Below, piece by piece: positions 1-11,944 of a DNA stretch of 45,153 bases; within the stretch, counting starts at the first letter, position 1; the number at the start of each line of letters is the position of its first letter. Location: positions 1-45,153 of the forward strand of contig JAEUWP010000612.1 in assembly GCA_018524725.1 (NCBI GenBank). Direction: 5' to 3'. The notes under the pieces were generated by a model. It did not search any database. It was not told where the DNA came from and saw only the letters and a program-made list of their open reading frames with translations. The DNA is from Podaxis mareebaensis. Its lineage: Eukaryota; Basidiomycota; Agaricomycetes; Agaricales; Agaricaceae. The translations under genes and the position numbers were made by a program.

Positions 1-1542
1 AATATTTGTATGCCCACTAATCTTTTCATACCTTGCAGAATACCTTCCGGATACATGGCATTTCGTGGTTTTTAGTACATTTCAGTATATGTATTGATAT
101 TTTTTGGTATGTATAGTTTCGGCCTTTCCGCTGATGAGTAATGTTCACCTGACTCAGAAGGTACGTGAACATTTGATTGAAGACAGTGATGTCTGTTTTA
201 GAAATGTTGAGACGAGTGTGTCGAAGCTTCTCTGTAGCTTGCGTCACTTCAATCTTCGGTTTGAAGTGGTCTTCAAGTCAGATGTTGAAATCATGCCAAG
301 TACCATACTCGTAGGCATTGTTGGTGGTATTCCATTTTTCTTTCATAAACGTGTTGTGGAATCCAGCAGCATTGCCTTTGGTCATGTACTGGAGAGTGTA
401 GAGGATTTTCTTCCTATCATTGATGTTATTCTGCGCATTTTGAAACATGGCTCGATGGTCATCGAAGACAAGTCGAAGTTGATCTTGGAATGTCTGGAAA
501 TTACGAGGTTCACCATCGAACGGTTGAATCTTTGGGGCTTTGGGTGTGGCCATGACTACATTCTGTTGGTGAGCGGGTGGTCCATGAGGTGGGTTAGGAG
601 GAGGAGATGGAGACGGTGGTTGGTTAAACAGAGTCGAGGTCGATGATGTAGTACCTGGTACTCTCAATGTCAGATTCATCTGTCTCTGTGGGTGTGTCTG
701 ATCAATAGGTAACTCTGGCCTCTGTGTCTCTATAGTAGATTGGCTCAGAGGTGTAGTATCGGTCGGCGTTGGGGTTTGGGATGAATACGATTGTGACTCG
801 TTGGTTCCAAAGGTATCTGAGATTTGGGTAATGGGTACTGAGGGTAAAGTTTGCATCTCTGGGTACCTTGAGGAAGGCCATGTATCCAGTCCTAGCCACG
901 AGTGCAGAGATAGGGGTGAAGGTGTATTGATCCAGGTCTCGGGTTGTACACTCGTCACAGATGCAAACATAGAATTCTGTGATTCTGACTGCTCGGTTAG
1001 CGATGTGGTACGCCTGTGCAAAACAGTTTGGGTAGTGTGAGTTGGGATTGGTTCTGGGGTTGACAGTCGAGTTGAATGATACGATGGTGGTTCTATAATT
1101 TGGAATCGTTGCAGTGGGTTTGAGGGTTCTGACTCTCTGGTAGCTGTCTGCTTGGCTGAAGGGAAGGTGGTTGAGGTAGTAGTTGAGTGAAGGGGTACCA
1201 GTGTAGTTGTGTGCTGACGATGGCTCAAATGGCATTCAAAAGCTCTGAGAAGTGCTTCAGCTTGGTCGATTTCTCAAGGGGAACCTGTCCAATGGAGATA
1301 TAGACTCTGGGCTTGCTTGGCCTGCTGAAAGCATTCTTCAAATTGTGCAAAAAGAGTGGGATGTTCGACGAAGGTGGGAAGGGTCTCAAACTGCCAGCTG
1401 TACTGGAGCTTGTAGCAAAGAAGAATGTCAGTGTCTTGATAGACACCAAGTGGAGATTCAGGAAGTTCTGCTTCACCTTCTCGTGAATAACGGAGGGTGT
1501 AGTAGACTCCTAATAGTTCTCATTTTGTGTAGGATTTGCCAT
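1..1542 (-). pseudogene. Ty3/gypsy Gag, decayed and incomplete (element A)
   Basis: The protein reads right to left and runs off the left edge of the window. A plausible start is the ATG at 1542-1540 (MANPTQNENY). After one frameshift near 1512 a coherent frame follows. The middle is Pro/Ser/Thr-rich, as in Gag linkers. The end is a capsid-like stretch containing QPFDGEPRNFQTFQDQLRLV, typical of retrotransposon Gag domains, and it continues past an in-frame TGA at 280-278 to about position 26. A further TGA lies in the segment around 1270. No zinc knuckle is reached before the edge. Several open frames of 80-180 codons overlap this stretch on both strands; they have no recognisable domains and look like shadows. 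The identification rests on the FDGEP/LRLVFDD pattern and on the LTR directly upstream. Family assignment is fairly sure; the exact start is not. Confidence 0.65.
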
Positions 1543-1776
1543 CGATAAGGATTATATTCTCTGTACCGTGGGTGTAGTTGTCAAGTCAATTTCAAAAGTC
1601 GCTCTTGGAGCATGCTCTCTGAAGGAGGTTTTGGATTTCTGCGAAGCGGGAGTCGGAGAAGGGTCGGTAGGAAGGAGGGGGGAGTTGAGGATACAGGTTG
1701 GATGGTGTATGCCTAGTGATAGGTGGGGGTAAATGAGACGTGTTGGATGACAGTCCGGACGAAAGGTCAGAGGGTG

Positions 1777-1845
1777 CTCCACTGAAGTTATCTTGCAGGA
1801 GACTTTGGCCAAGGACACTCCACTGAAATTATCTTGCAGGAGACT
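1777..1845. repeat. 28-bp tandem duplication in element A leader
   Basis: Two nearly identical 28-bp copies lie at 1777-1804 and 1818-1845, sharing CTCCACTGAA and TTATCTTGCAGGAGACT with one G/A difference. They sit in the untranslated leader between LTR and gag of element A. No coding role is visible. Confidence 0.8.
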
Positions 1846-1910
1846 CAGGTCGACTCGTAGCCACGAGGACGAAAGAGAAGGTAAGGAGTGGAAGTATAGC
1901 TTTACGATTC

Positions 1911-2556
1911 TGTTATGTAGAGACGGTTTCTACATGTCGTCTCAGTGTGGAGAGATACTGTCCTAAGACACCCCAGCACTATTAAGTTCCTGAAGCGGAA
2001 CGCCCATCCGTTCTCCAGAGAGAACTAGAGGCTGGCTGGAAATCTCACAGGGACTGCCTAGGGAGAGATACGACTTGTAAGGTTGCAGGCTACTCTATAG
2101 GTTTAGCTGTTACACCAGTTATCCTGTTGAGGCAGGTAGAGCTCTCACGTGGCAAGAAGATAAAGTGGAAGACAGTCCTCACTATTCTCGTGCTATGTAC
2201 AAATGATCGTAAAGCTAAGTTCTACTTACTTTACGAGCCATCTAAATACTAGTGCAACTGCTATCTTACATGTCCTAAAGGAGAATCTTTGTAACTACTT
2301 CAGTGCTCTAAGTATAGAAGACCGAGCCTGAGGTAAGATGAGATCTACAGAAGGCAAGCTATTATTACACAACATATCACCGAGCCTGAGTGCTAAACAT
2401 AGTGCTCCTTCAGAAGATCTGAAGTGAGACCGAAGTTGCAAAGGAAGACAGGTCAAGGCGGATGCTTGGAGTTGAGGGGTGAAAGGACAGTCGACAGATG
2501 ATGAGGCGGGAATACGAAAGAGGCATAGCTGACAGCGGAAGCGAGAGGAGTGTAAC
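1911..2556 (-). repeat. LTR of element A (probable)
   Basis: Read on the minus strand, the block begins TGTTACAC at 2556 and ends ACATAACA at 1911, giving a 5-bp terminal inverted repeat TGTTA/TAACA. It lies directly upstream of the element A leader and gag, where a 5' LTR belongs. Its right edge coincides with the point where the protease frame of element B breaks off, as expected for an insertion. The second LTR would lie outside the window, so the borders could not be confirmed by comparing copies. Confidence 0.5.
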
Positions 2557-2559
2557 AAT

Positions 2560-5133
2560 TCAAGCTGGAAGATCACATAGGAGACCTAGGGTGGCATCTT
2601 TGGAGGAGTTAGCAGCTTCCATAACCATGGTCTGAGTAGAAAGGAGAGGGAACACAAGCTTTTCCCAAATGTCCCATCTTATGGCTGTTATCTGAGATCC
2701 CTCATCTAAGATTGCATCCACTATGAGTTTGCTGTTCAGCTCAAGTGGTATTGTACAGAGTTCTTCAACTTGGTTAGCAACAACAGGGGAGCCAGGAGAA
2801 GAAGATGATGATTGGTGGAGATAGGTGGAGTGGGGTGCTGTGTCAATGGTGTCATCAGGAGAGGTTGCCTCTTCTAATGTGGAGATGGTTGCTGTGTGTC
2901 TAGTAGGTATGCATCATGTGGTTAATTGGTCTTTGATAAATTTTTGGGCTTCAGGTGCTGCAGAGTACAGTTCTCAGAGAGTAATGGATATTGGGGTGCC
3001 AAGGCTATGTTGTATGATGTTCTGTGTGAGGGTGGGGTCTTTGATAGGTGTGGAATAGCAATATTGCAGCTGAGCTGGAGCTGGAGGCACTGGAGGCACA
3101 GAAGGTGCTGTGGTTTTTGAAGCTGAGGGAGCTGGGTTCATAGATTGGGAATGCTGATCTACTCATGGTCCATTAATCAGATTTGCTTTGCCTTGTGTCT
3201 GCACACTGGAAGTTTGATTATTCTTGGTTTTTATGGCCCCTTTGTTATGATTCTGGATCTCCTCCTTCCATTTTAAGGCTGCTATAGTGACTGTCTTGAG
3301 GATTTGGAGTTCTTGTTCTTGTTCTGCAGTGGAGTTAAAGTGTGACATGACATGTGAGGATAGGGACATTTGTGGAGCTTTGGGGTAGGGTTGTTGTATG
3401 TATGTGGCCTCAAGGATGTTGGTCTAGACAGTGGGTGGGGGTGCTGTACATAATCAGTGCCAATTGTCAATATGTTCCTGGAGGTTTTGGCCAGGTGCTA
3501 CCCAAGGTGTGACAAGGGTGCCATCTGGGAGACAGATCTAGTTGGTGCTGTTGCAAATGCAAAGTTTTCATTGTAGATGGTCTTCTAGCTTGTCACATAG
3601 CCATAAATAGTGATTCAGGTCAAAACAAAATCCACATCCAGATGGCAGAGCATGTTGTTGGGGCTACTGATATTCATAATTGCTTGGGTTAGGCAGAGGA
3701 GGCTGATTTTGATGAGAGTGACCAAGTTTTCTGGCTAGTTTATTGAGGAAGGCATCTGAGACAAGAAACTGTTCAATAGATGACATGTCAAATGTCTGCC
3801 TAGGTGCAGGGGCAACTGGGGCAACAGGATATGAAGGTGACACATGAGTCATGAAAGAGGGAAGGGCCAATGGGGAGCCACCATTGTTGCCATTGAGGAG
3901 GAATCTCATGGCCCTTTCAATGTCAGATATTGGCCATGTGTCATTCAAGGGGTGAAGGGGATCACTTCATTGTAGTTGAATGCATACTTGGTTGCAAAAG
4001 TCAATGTGTAGTCCTGACAGGAATAACTTGCTTTATTCACACTGTGAAATGATGCCCCTAGCCAGGAGCCAGTCTGATTTGGTAACAAACTGCTGATAGT
4101 ACTCCCTGAATTGGAAGTGATCTTGCATAGGAATTGCTGCTTGGTTTTCAGCTAGGATTTCAAGCTCAGTGACAGTATGCTAATGCTTGTCTTCAGCTCT
4201 GAGATACAGAGATACAATTTTGGTTTTGAAGAGGTTCCAGTCCCCTCTTGCATTCATAGCAGGTCCTCTCCATATTTCTTCATCTCAGCTGTCAAGGTAT
4301 CAGAGGGTATGCATGATTAAATCTTGTTTGCTGACATTACAGTCTCATCCTAGGATCTCAATTTCCTCAAGGAAGCACCTGAGTGATTGCAGTTGACCAT
4401 CAAATTGTGGTGCTGAACAGTCATAAGGGCTAGGCATGTAGCAGACAGGGGCTTGTGGCAGAGGAACATAGAATCTTTGTGGTGGTGAGGGGGAGCATTG
4501 TCATCAAGGGGATGGTGAGTGGAATCATAGAGGGGAAGCCCAGGAATGTGAACATCCCCATCAAATGGGTGGCTGATCCCATGTTGCTGGTGCTAAGGAA
4601 GGTTATGCCTGCCAAAGTGGAGTTGGTGGCCCTTGGCTTAATCCAGGTGGAATGAGTGGTGGTGGTGGCTGTGTGTTTGTTTGGTTACTTGTATATGCCA
4701 GAGGTTGTGTTCATTGCTAGGGTACAGGTGGTGTGGGGTTTTCTGGTTGTAGTGGTTGTGGGTGAGTGCTTGGTCCAGCACCATTGTTGGAAGCTTGGTT
4801 GGGTCCTTGGGATATAACTGCAGCATAGACATCACTGTCCTGTCTGAAGTCTAATCAAAAATTTCCTGAGTTGGCCATAGAAGAGGTGAGGAGACTCCAA
4901 TGGAGGGATAAGTCCAAGTTTGATCTGGGGTCTGAATTAGTTGGTGCCAATGAGAAGAATTTGTCAGCAGTGGCTAGGGTAGCATCAGATAGATTATTTG
5001 GGTTGTGTAAGGAGAGCACAACTTTGTGGACAAGATTTTGTGGAATCCTGGACAGAAGGAGGTTTGAAGCCCCTTGCAGTGGGCTCCAGTTGAAGAGATA
5101 AGGCAGCAGTTCAACAAGTAAGGTAGGGTGCAA
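2560..5133 (-). pseudogene. Ty3/gypsy Gag-protease, decayed and interrupted (element B)
   Basis: Reading right to left, several pieces in changing frames fit the Gag-protease layout of agaricomycete gypsy elements. A Pro/His/Gln-rich N-terminus covers about 5133-4430. A capsid-like segment at about 4400-3660 contains FDGQLQSLRCFLEEIE and later DIERAMRFLLNG. A CX2CX4HX4C zinc knuckle (CGFCFDLNHYLWLC) lies at about 3640-3599 and is followed by the motif CLPDGTLVTP. Finally, an aspartic protease start is visible at about 2745-2570 (VDAILDEGSQITAIRWDIWE). Frames are broken by several stops (TGA, TAG and TAA) and small shifts. The protease stops abruptly at about 2565, where the LTR of element A begins, so RT and integrase were separated from this part by a nested insertion and lie outside the window. 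The DEGS active-site form is known from these fungal elements. Confidence 0.7.
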
Positions 5134-5329
5134 TTGCTTCTGTCAATCACAAGGCTTCAAAACCTGAGTCTGAGGATCATGAGACTGAGTGGGCAGAAGA
5201 AGTTCGAGAGTTAGATTTGAGGAGTGTGAGTAACATCACCAGATAGAGCAATGGAATCAAGACAAAGATAGGCAGAGAGAGGGAGTGTGTGTCAGAACCT
5301 GGGTCAATTATCAGGTGTTGAGTCCAAAG

Positions 5330-5830
5330 GATCTTGACCATACTTATACTATGGTGCAATGTCAATGCAAATATCTACATGAAATTTCTGTCTATGTTGT
5401 ACCACTCAAAATTTCTAGTCTACAAAAATCAGAACACTGTGAATGAATTAAAGAAGATTTTATTCTATTCCACTATGAAATCCTGTGGATATGAAACACA
5501 GAGAAATATGTTGAGGGAAAAGAGAGTGGTACTAGTGTGAGTATGTGGCTTGTGTGGAAAGAATGGACAGAAAGTTTACTATATTAAAGAAAAAGAATAC
5601 TGGTAGTGTGAAATGCAGGAGCTAATTTACTGAAGGAGGTGAGCATGAAGAGAGTCGGGTGTGGAGCAAGTGAACAGTCTGAGAACAATGTGGATGGTGG
5701 GGTGGCATTAGCAACAGAGTTGGTGTTGTGGGTCTGTCATTAGTGGGAGCAGAGATCAGGTGCCGTTTGATGTGCAACCAATCCACAATCTCCACAATAC
5801 AACCAGTTGTATGTCCCATAAACAGTATAT
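5330..5830 (-). repeat. Possible LTR and leader of element B
   Basis: This block lies upstream of the element B gag on the minus strand, where the 5' LTR should be. On that strand it has a TATA-like TTAATATAG and an AATAAAATC polyadenylation-like signal, and it is poor in CpG like the gag beside it. No second copy is present for comparison and I could not fix the ends, so this is positional inference. Confidence 0.3.
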
Positions 5831-7457
5831 GACAATCCCCTACCTGAATGCATCTGATCTTTGCAAGGAATTTTAAGAAAAAACTTTACTGAGATTCGAT
5901 TGCTGGTTGAAATGCATTGCTTTGGTATTTACCACTAACCTTGCAATTGCCGTAGCTACTTTGCCGGACAGTGCATTTTGTGAGCGAGTAGAAAAATCAA
6001 AATAACATAGATGTGTATCACAACGCAACTTGAGCGACATGGTTGCTCTGGTACCTTACTGCCCCAATGGCGGTAATTCGTCGGACACCAAGTAAAAAAA
6101 TAATATGCTCCCTTGGAGAACTTAAACCATATTTGGTAGCTGGGAGGGCTTACGAGACCCAACCACAGAAGGATGGGTCATAGACAGAGTTAAAACTGGC
6201 ACCTGTGAACGAAGCGAGATGCTGTCAACCTGCTAAACATTTGACAGGTGAAAAGCTACCTGGGTTAGGGAAGAACGAGAATCTGTTTTGCTTCTTATTA
6301 GCGCTATAGTACGTCTAAGGTATGTGGGCGGTGTCCACTTCTGATGCCTTCTCTGGACGATGTCCCATCATTCGGAAATTCGGTGAGCATATTTCAACCA
6401 AGTAGTGGGAATCTCAACCATTGTTAGAAGCTACAAAGCATAATAAAGAAATGGTCCAAGCGATTTCCCAATGCTGCGACACGGTTTTGGGTAGCCCATG
6501 GACAAACGTTGTGACTTCACTCCACGAACAATGATATGGACAACAGGCGACCAGTGACTTGTATTGATGTATCAATATTCGAAACTCAGTATTCAGCGTC
6601 CACCCTATGACTTTTGCTTTTCTCTGCCCAATTCCTCTCCAACCTTCGACCCAGGCGAAGATAATTCAATGCCAAGCATTAGGATTGGCCAACCACTTGG
6701 ACATTTCAAAGTTGGAGAGGCGAGTTCTGAGTGTACAGCGAAGGGTGCCAGCGTCCGTCTGGCGTTGGAGATGATTATGAATCGAAGCGAGATAGAGAGC
6801 AGAGGGCGAGGAGAGAGCAGAGGAAAAATTGGGGGGACAAAACTGTATTCGTTGTACCTACTACAACGCTTATATACTACAAGTCTCCCGAGGTCCGAAT
6901 CGTCTACTAAATGGCACAGAAACTACTAGAAAACGAGGAAAGTCTGTGATAAACAGAGAGGGGAAGAAAAAAATGGAGGGTAATAGAATTATTACATCAT
7001 AACTCCGGAACTTCACCTCCTCACACCAAATTCTAGCGTCGCAGATCCTCGGGGCACAGGGGACAACAGACATTCTTAGATTGTAATCGGAAGTCGGATA
7101 GACGAGTATGGGATAGCGTATCAGTGGAGCCGTTCCGTCGTCGACAGTCTTGAGCCACCTTCCAGGTGCGGAAGGTAGTGGTTAGATAAACGAGATCATC
7201 GTATGGATGCTCCGAGCGCGTCGTATCGTCGGAGAACTAAATCGGCGGATGTCGAAGTAGTGGGAGGAGGGTGACGGATGGCGATTTCACAGCTAGCAGG
7301 CATCCGATCTCCACAACGTTTCTACCCTCACCCAATGCAGGCCGAAGGAGCTAGTTACAAAACTCGCCTAATTATCATTTACTAGTCTCGAAAAAACAAG
7401 ATACAAGAAATTCAAGATTACTGTTCGCGGGGTCCGCGAAGCTCGACCTCCGAGTCG
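5831..7457. other. Gene-free stretch with a relic of the kinase upstream flank
   Basis: No supported gene. The open frames here (about 6564-6929 plus and 5956-6162 minus) have no recognisable domain or splice pattern. At about 6265-6335 there is a block resembling the far-upstream flanks of both kinase genes (GGTTAGGG, AATCTGTTTTG and TTATTAGCGCTAT in order). Composition changes near 5830 from CpG-poor retroelement DNA to CpG-containing DNA. The right part (7080-7457) is the 3' flank of the first kinase. Confidence 0.5.
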
Positions 7458-8764
7458 TCAACCGAGTCTTTGCACCACATCTCTCATAGTCGGTCTGTCG
7501 CCGGCATTGGTCCTCCAGCACTCTTGTAGGATGTGCCAGATAATGTCACCCCCAGGGACGAGATTGGTCGGGCGCGTAGGTTTCAGTTCCTTTGTTATAA
7601 CGTTGACGATAACCAGATTGTCAACCAGGCCGCTGTATGGCTCTTCGTCGGTCCAGATCTGTACCACGTCATAGTGAGCACAACATTTAGGGAGGGAGAA
7701 CAAGACAAACCTTAAAAGAAGTGAGCGCAAATGCATAGACGTCAGTGGCTTCTGTTGGACCAGTTTCTTCGGTCAAGAGTTCTGGAGCCTGATAACGACA
7801 TGCACCAGCAGCCCTTGTTGCAGTGAATCCCTTAGAGGTAAGAATCTTTGACCGGCCGAAGTCGCAAAGAAGTGGATTCCCTGAATCGTCAACAAGGATG
7901 TTGTTCTGTTGTCAACAAACTTGAACATCTGGAAATGAATGATCGAGAGACGAGCGAGCGCACTGGTTTGAGATCTCCATGAACCACCTTCCTTTGATGA
8001 AGGTACTCAAGACCTTGGGCTACGCCTTTGATCTACGCATTACAACCGCCAAATTGTGCAGATAATCAGTACTTGACTTGTGGGGAATGCTTGGAAGTTC
8101 ACCATGAAAATTCTATCCTTCTCGGGATGGAACCGGAGGTATTGATCGATTGTGTCGTTGTCGCAGTAAGGAGAAATGAGAGCGGGACAACCAGAGCGCC
8201 CAAGGCTCTGAGAAAGGCCAAGGAATTTGAGGACATTGGGATGGTCCAAACCATTCCATGCCCGCGCTTCACGGTTTAAATACTTTCCAATAAGATCAGA
8301 TGATAAGGCCAAATTTCTGGGGGACTGAAGATATAACTGACCCGTCGGACAGTTTCAACCTCAGGATCGCTCAGCTGGGCATTACTTTGACCACTCTGCT
8401 CGTTATTCACACTTGGATTGCTCCCAACTAGTCGTAGGACTTTGATGGCAACCTTCACCCACGACATCATTTTTTGGCAATGACTCTAACAATCAACTCA
8501 CTCACCTTGAGCGTGGTCAGTGGATTGGTATTCTCTCTGTACCGTCCAATCCAAACATCAGCGAATGAGCCGCAGTGTGCTGGATCCTTTCCGTCGCGTG
8601 TGACAACCGCGGAGAGGTCCTAAAATTTTCAGAATACACTCCTTGAATAGGAAACGGAGAAGTGTCGCAAATGATCTTACTATGGAGTGATCCTTCTCAA
8701 GGTCATTCAGGGGTGGGATTAGGGCACGATTATCGCAGGTCACAAGTGTAGAAGCATCAGTCAT
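7458..8764 (-). CDS. Protein kinase, TKL-like, single domain, seven exons (paralogue 1)
   Basis: I reconstruct seven exons: 8764-8681, 8619-8506, 8452-8342, 8282-8103, 8032-7964, 7905-7711 and 7658-7458. They give an uninterrupted 317-residue protein ending in TGA, and all six introns are GT...AG and phase 0. Visible kinase landmarks are a glycine-loop equivalent (CGSFADVWIG, residues 44-53), the beta-3 lysine in VAIKVLRL, the alpha-C glutamate in NREARAW, the catalytic loop HGDLKPNNIL (HGD instead of HRD), DFG in LLCDFGRSK, and YQAPELL (APE). The C-lobe ends DRPTMRDVVQRLG. The protein is essentially one kinase domain with a short N-terminus, no signal peptide and no membrane segment, so it is probably cytosolic and phosphorylates Ser/Thr (or Tyr) in unknown partners. 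All catalytic residues are present, so activity is plausible. Substrate and pathway cannot be read from sequence. A close paralogue lies at 15378-16654 and a broken one at 20540-21440. Confidence 0.9.
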
Positions 8765-8805
8765 AATTCGGGCTTGGTACGTTGATGTGCTGGGAGATAC
8801 TTGTC

Positions 8806-8856
8806 GCCGGAAGGATGTTTATTCTGATAGCGTAGAGTCGCCATTATTTATGTACC
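8806..8856 (-). promoter_or_regulatory. Core promoter elements of kinase paralogue 1 (putative)
   Basis: On the minus strand, CCTTCCGGC lies at 8814-8806, with its inner edge about 41 nt before the ATG. An AT-rich ACATAAATAATGG stretch lies farther upstream at about 8855-8842. The same 9-mer sits at almost the same distance from the ATG of paralogue 2 (16702-16694), which makes it the best candidate for a shared promoter or 5' leader element. Confidence 0.4.
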
Positions 8857-9339
8857 CTGGGACATGGGGTCCGTGGACTACCTGGGCCAGAAACAGATGA
8901 TAGGAGAAAGCTTGGCCCGGGTATGTCGTAGACTGCGCGAGCTTCAAAAAATAACTGAGCGTTCAATAGAACTGAGGATCTCGAGATGGATGGCGCTCGG
9001 CAACGACAACAGTCAACTCTGCAACGGACTTCTGCCCGAGAACCTACTAAGGAAAGTTGCCGGGGAGTCACTGGTTAAAACGTATTGCTCTGATACTCAG
9101 AGCAGACACCCTAGAGGTATATAAGTGCTTGCCCGCCCTCTTCTCTGTATGGGCGTATTGCCCCGACAGTAAGTCTTTAGGCAGTGAGATATAACTAGTA
9201 GTACGATGTCTCCTGAAGCCTGATCACTGTGGACGAGCTAGGCAAACTCGCCAGTCAAAGGCAATGAGATGCATATTATGGAGCGTGCGATTGGCCTCGC
9301 TAGTAAAGTGGCGCGGTACCCAGTAACAGATATCTGATT

Positions 9340-9450
9340 GATGAAAAACGGTCTAGGGTTGGGGGAAGCAATAATCTGTCTTGGTTCTTATAAGCGCTAT
9401 GGCACAACTAACGCGTGTTGGTGGAGCTTCCTCCGGGTTCGATGTCTATG
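9340..9450 (-). repeat. Conserved far-upstream flank of kinase paralogue 1
   Basis: A block of about 100 bp (TCTAGGGTTGGGGGAAG, then TTCTTATAAGCGCTATGG and CGTGTTGGTGGAGCTTCC) matches 17130-17240, the equivalent position upstream of kinase paralogue 2. It matches 6265-6335 more weakly. It marks the duplicated unit as larger than the coding region. The rest of 8860-10060 shows no gene I can support. Confidence 0.6.
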
Positions 9451-10062
9451 AAGTGACGTCTCGAAAGGACAAGTCTGGCTGTGCGGCGGCTCAGTGGTAC
9501 GACCAGTACGGGCTTCTGCTAATTGAGGCGTCAAATTGCGGACGACACGAGTGTTACTGTGGCTGACATGTCCAAAGTAACGCGGAGATTATTCGAGAGT
9601 GGTCACAATGCGCTTCTCGACATATTCCAGTTGCGATTGGGCAGGCCAAAGACGCGGAGGACTATCCGATGCACTGATGGTGAACACGGAACTACGGGAG
9701 ATATAACATAAGCCAGTCGTCTCATTTCTCCCTTCTGAGCGGCCCCGATTTCAGATCATTATATGTCTGACTGGGAGTTAGCGACCGCAGCACCCGCGGA
9801 GATCCTTGTAGAGACCATGGGACCTTGACAAGTGAATTATCAGAGACAGCCAGGTAATGCACTTCATGAATAGAAGATCCATATTTACGGTCATGTGGGG
9901 ATCGGCCTTGCCTTCCGAACCGCAAACGTCCATCCATTACCCTCCGTCCACTGGCTCGGACGTTGTAACAGCTCGACGTGCTTATGGATGTATAGATATG
10001 CTTAGCTCGGGACGGAGAAACACACCGTAATTGACGGAAGTTACAGGTAAACACGAATATAT

Positions 10063-10249
10063 GTACAGTCGACTCTGTCATAACACATAGCACTTTGTCC
10101 CGTGTTCGAGCTATCGGATATGACAGAGTATCGATTATAAGAGAGGACTAAAGCATGAAAAGGGCGACTTTGTCATGGGAGAGAGCTATGGGGTATGGCA
10201 GAGTATGGGTTATGGTGACAGGTATGGGTTATGACAGAGTTGACTGTAC
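10063..10249. mobile_element. MITE-like inverted-repeat element (about 187 bp)
   Basis: The arms 10063-10084 and 10228-10249 are 22 nt each and complementary with one mismatch; the core is ACTCTGTCATAAC and GTTATGACAGAGT. The single mismatch is a CpG to TpG change (GTCGAC against GTTGAC). The interior holds further degenerate copies of TATGACAGAGTAT and GGTATGGGTTATG. There is no coding capacity. The form suits a small non-autonomous DNA element or a hairpin-forming repeat. I found no clear target-site duplication. Confidence 0.5.
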
Positions 10250-11944
10250 TACAGTCTGTTACGTATATGTGATACATACCAATGCCATGTCACTTACGAT
10301 CGGCAACCGAATTTAGGTGAAATTTCATATAAACGGGGAATCCATCAGCTTGTGGTTGTGGACTTCGACTTCAGTCAATCGTATCAGACGCAATTCTGCC
10401 TCACTCGCGTATCAAAGATATCAACCTATTATCACCTAAATCCTATTTTTGTTAGTTCCCCTTCCTTTTGCCATTCTCGCACCCTCGTTCGACTACCTAC
10501 GCATTCGGCGGTTGCGCTCCAACTATGTTCACCAAAAACGACTAACTTAAGACCACCATGAAGTCCCTTGGACCCCATGTCCATGAGTCGGTGCAACCAA
10601 CACTCTCGATGGAGTTACGCAACCCAATCATAACTCAGATAGGTTCTATTTTTCCTTTTTCTTTCTATTTCAAATTCCTTATGCTCAAATTTTCCCAGCT
10701 TCAACGGCACATAGGGCAGAGCAAGGCATTCAACTGCCATGTTCACCCGTCTTCCGCGAGTCTCACTCTTTCTCTTTTCCTCTTGCTCATGGAAATAAAA
10801 TTTTATCATCGTTCAAACCTCCATTCGTATCTCTAGACGTGTAAATACTCGGTATTACAAAATACCACGACGTATCTACAACACCTCAGTGAATCACTTC
10901 ACAACCCAGTTTCTAAGTTCTCGCTTCATCGGGGCCTTGTCGATAACTTTAACAGCAAACTCTTCTGCCCCTACTGGATTCAAAGCTCTCGTCAGACAGA
11001 CGCTGACGCCTAGCTACCCATTCCTCTTCCACCACACCCTTCTCTCTCTTTTTTTCCAGCCCATTGCTACGATATCCGCAATTCCAAATCGATGCAGATA
11101 GTGTCGTGGTCATTGGGGTTCTAGGGAGCGGGGAAGCTTACTCTGCCAAAGACATCACCGCCGTAAGTAGCTCGTAAGGGTCAACTGTCTACCAATAAGG
11201 GTGAGCAAGAATAGGGAGTTTACAGGAATTTCGTGTTGACCAATCTTACCCATAGCATGAAGCAAATATCACGGTCACCTGCAGGAGGCCGCCAATACTA
11301 CGAACATGAACGACGAAGCCAACAAGCCTTTCCCGAATGACCACCAGGGGTCCGTCCGGTCAACGACGATGACGAGGGAGCATGTTGGGGGAAGGAGCGG
11401 CGCACAGGCTAGGTGTCCGCATTCTCGAACAACCGCTTCATTGCACACATCCGTGGTGTGAGCTTTTTCTTCCCTCATATGCCCGAAGGTGCTTGCTCAT
11501 CTTGGACTCCCTGGCGACGGCTTCGGGAAAACGGTCGCCGCGTGGATGTCTGCGTAAGCGGGTTTACCTGGGCTTACCCGTGCGTTGGATGATGATGCCA
11601 AGTAGTTGATATATTATATGAGGCAAACATGGCCGTGGATTGTCCTGGGCAGTGCCATTCGAGACGGTCACGGGCTCGGAAAGAGTTCTTAGTGCAGGGG
11701 GCGGTTAGTAACCGTTGTGGATTTGTCTTCGTAAAAAATGCTGAACCTGTGAAGACCTGTGATGAACATGGTTGGAGCCTGTTGGAGCTTGGTAGTGAAT
11801 TACCGAAAATGTTGTGAGTGACCGGTGATGGGATCTGGTTGGCTGTGCTGCGGGAGCCATCTGGCTTATGTGTGTCAGAGTCATTTTCCTCAGTTTCTTA
11901 TTCTCACTCTTATCCTTATACTCTTCCCTTATAATCCCGTGCCC
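10250..11944. other. Intergenic region; possible exon relics near 11.05-11.4 kb
   Basis: No complete gene is supported. After a pyrimidine tract and AG at about 11060, one frame reads QIDADSVVVIGVLGSGEAY up to a GTAAGT at 11163, and another coding-like piece follows an AG at 11284 (EAANTTNMNDEANKPF). They could be exons of a lost gene with a glycine-rich loop, but I cannot identify a family or connect them to a start. Just before 11945 there is a CT-rich stretch with CTTATAATCC, typical of fungal promoters, serving the mannosyltransferase downstream. Confidence 0.3.

Noticed and set aside
8325..8341. A 17-nt intron 3 in kinase 1 using the nearest CAG
   Set aside because: Too short for splicing; a 59-nt intron with a CTGAT branch site gives the same phase and agrees with paralogue 2.
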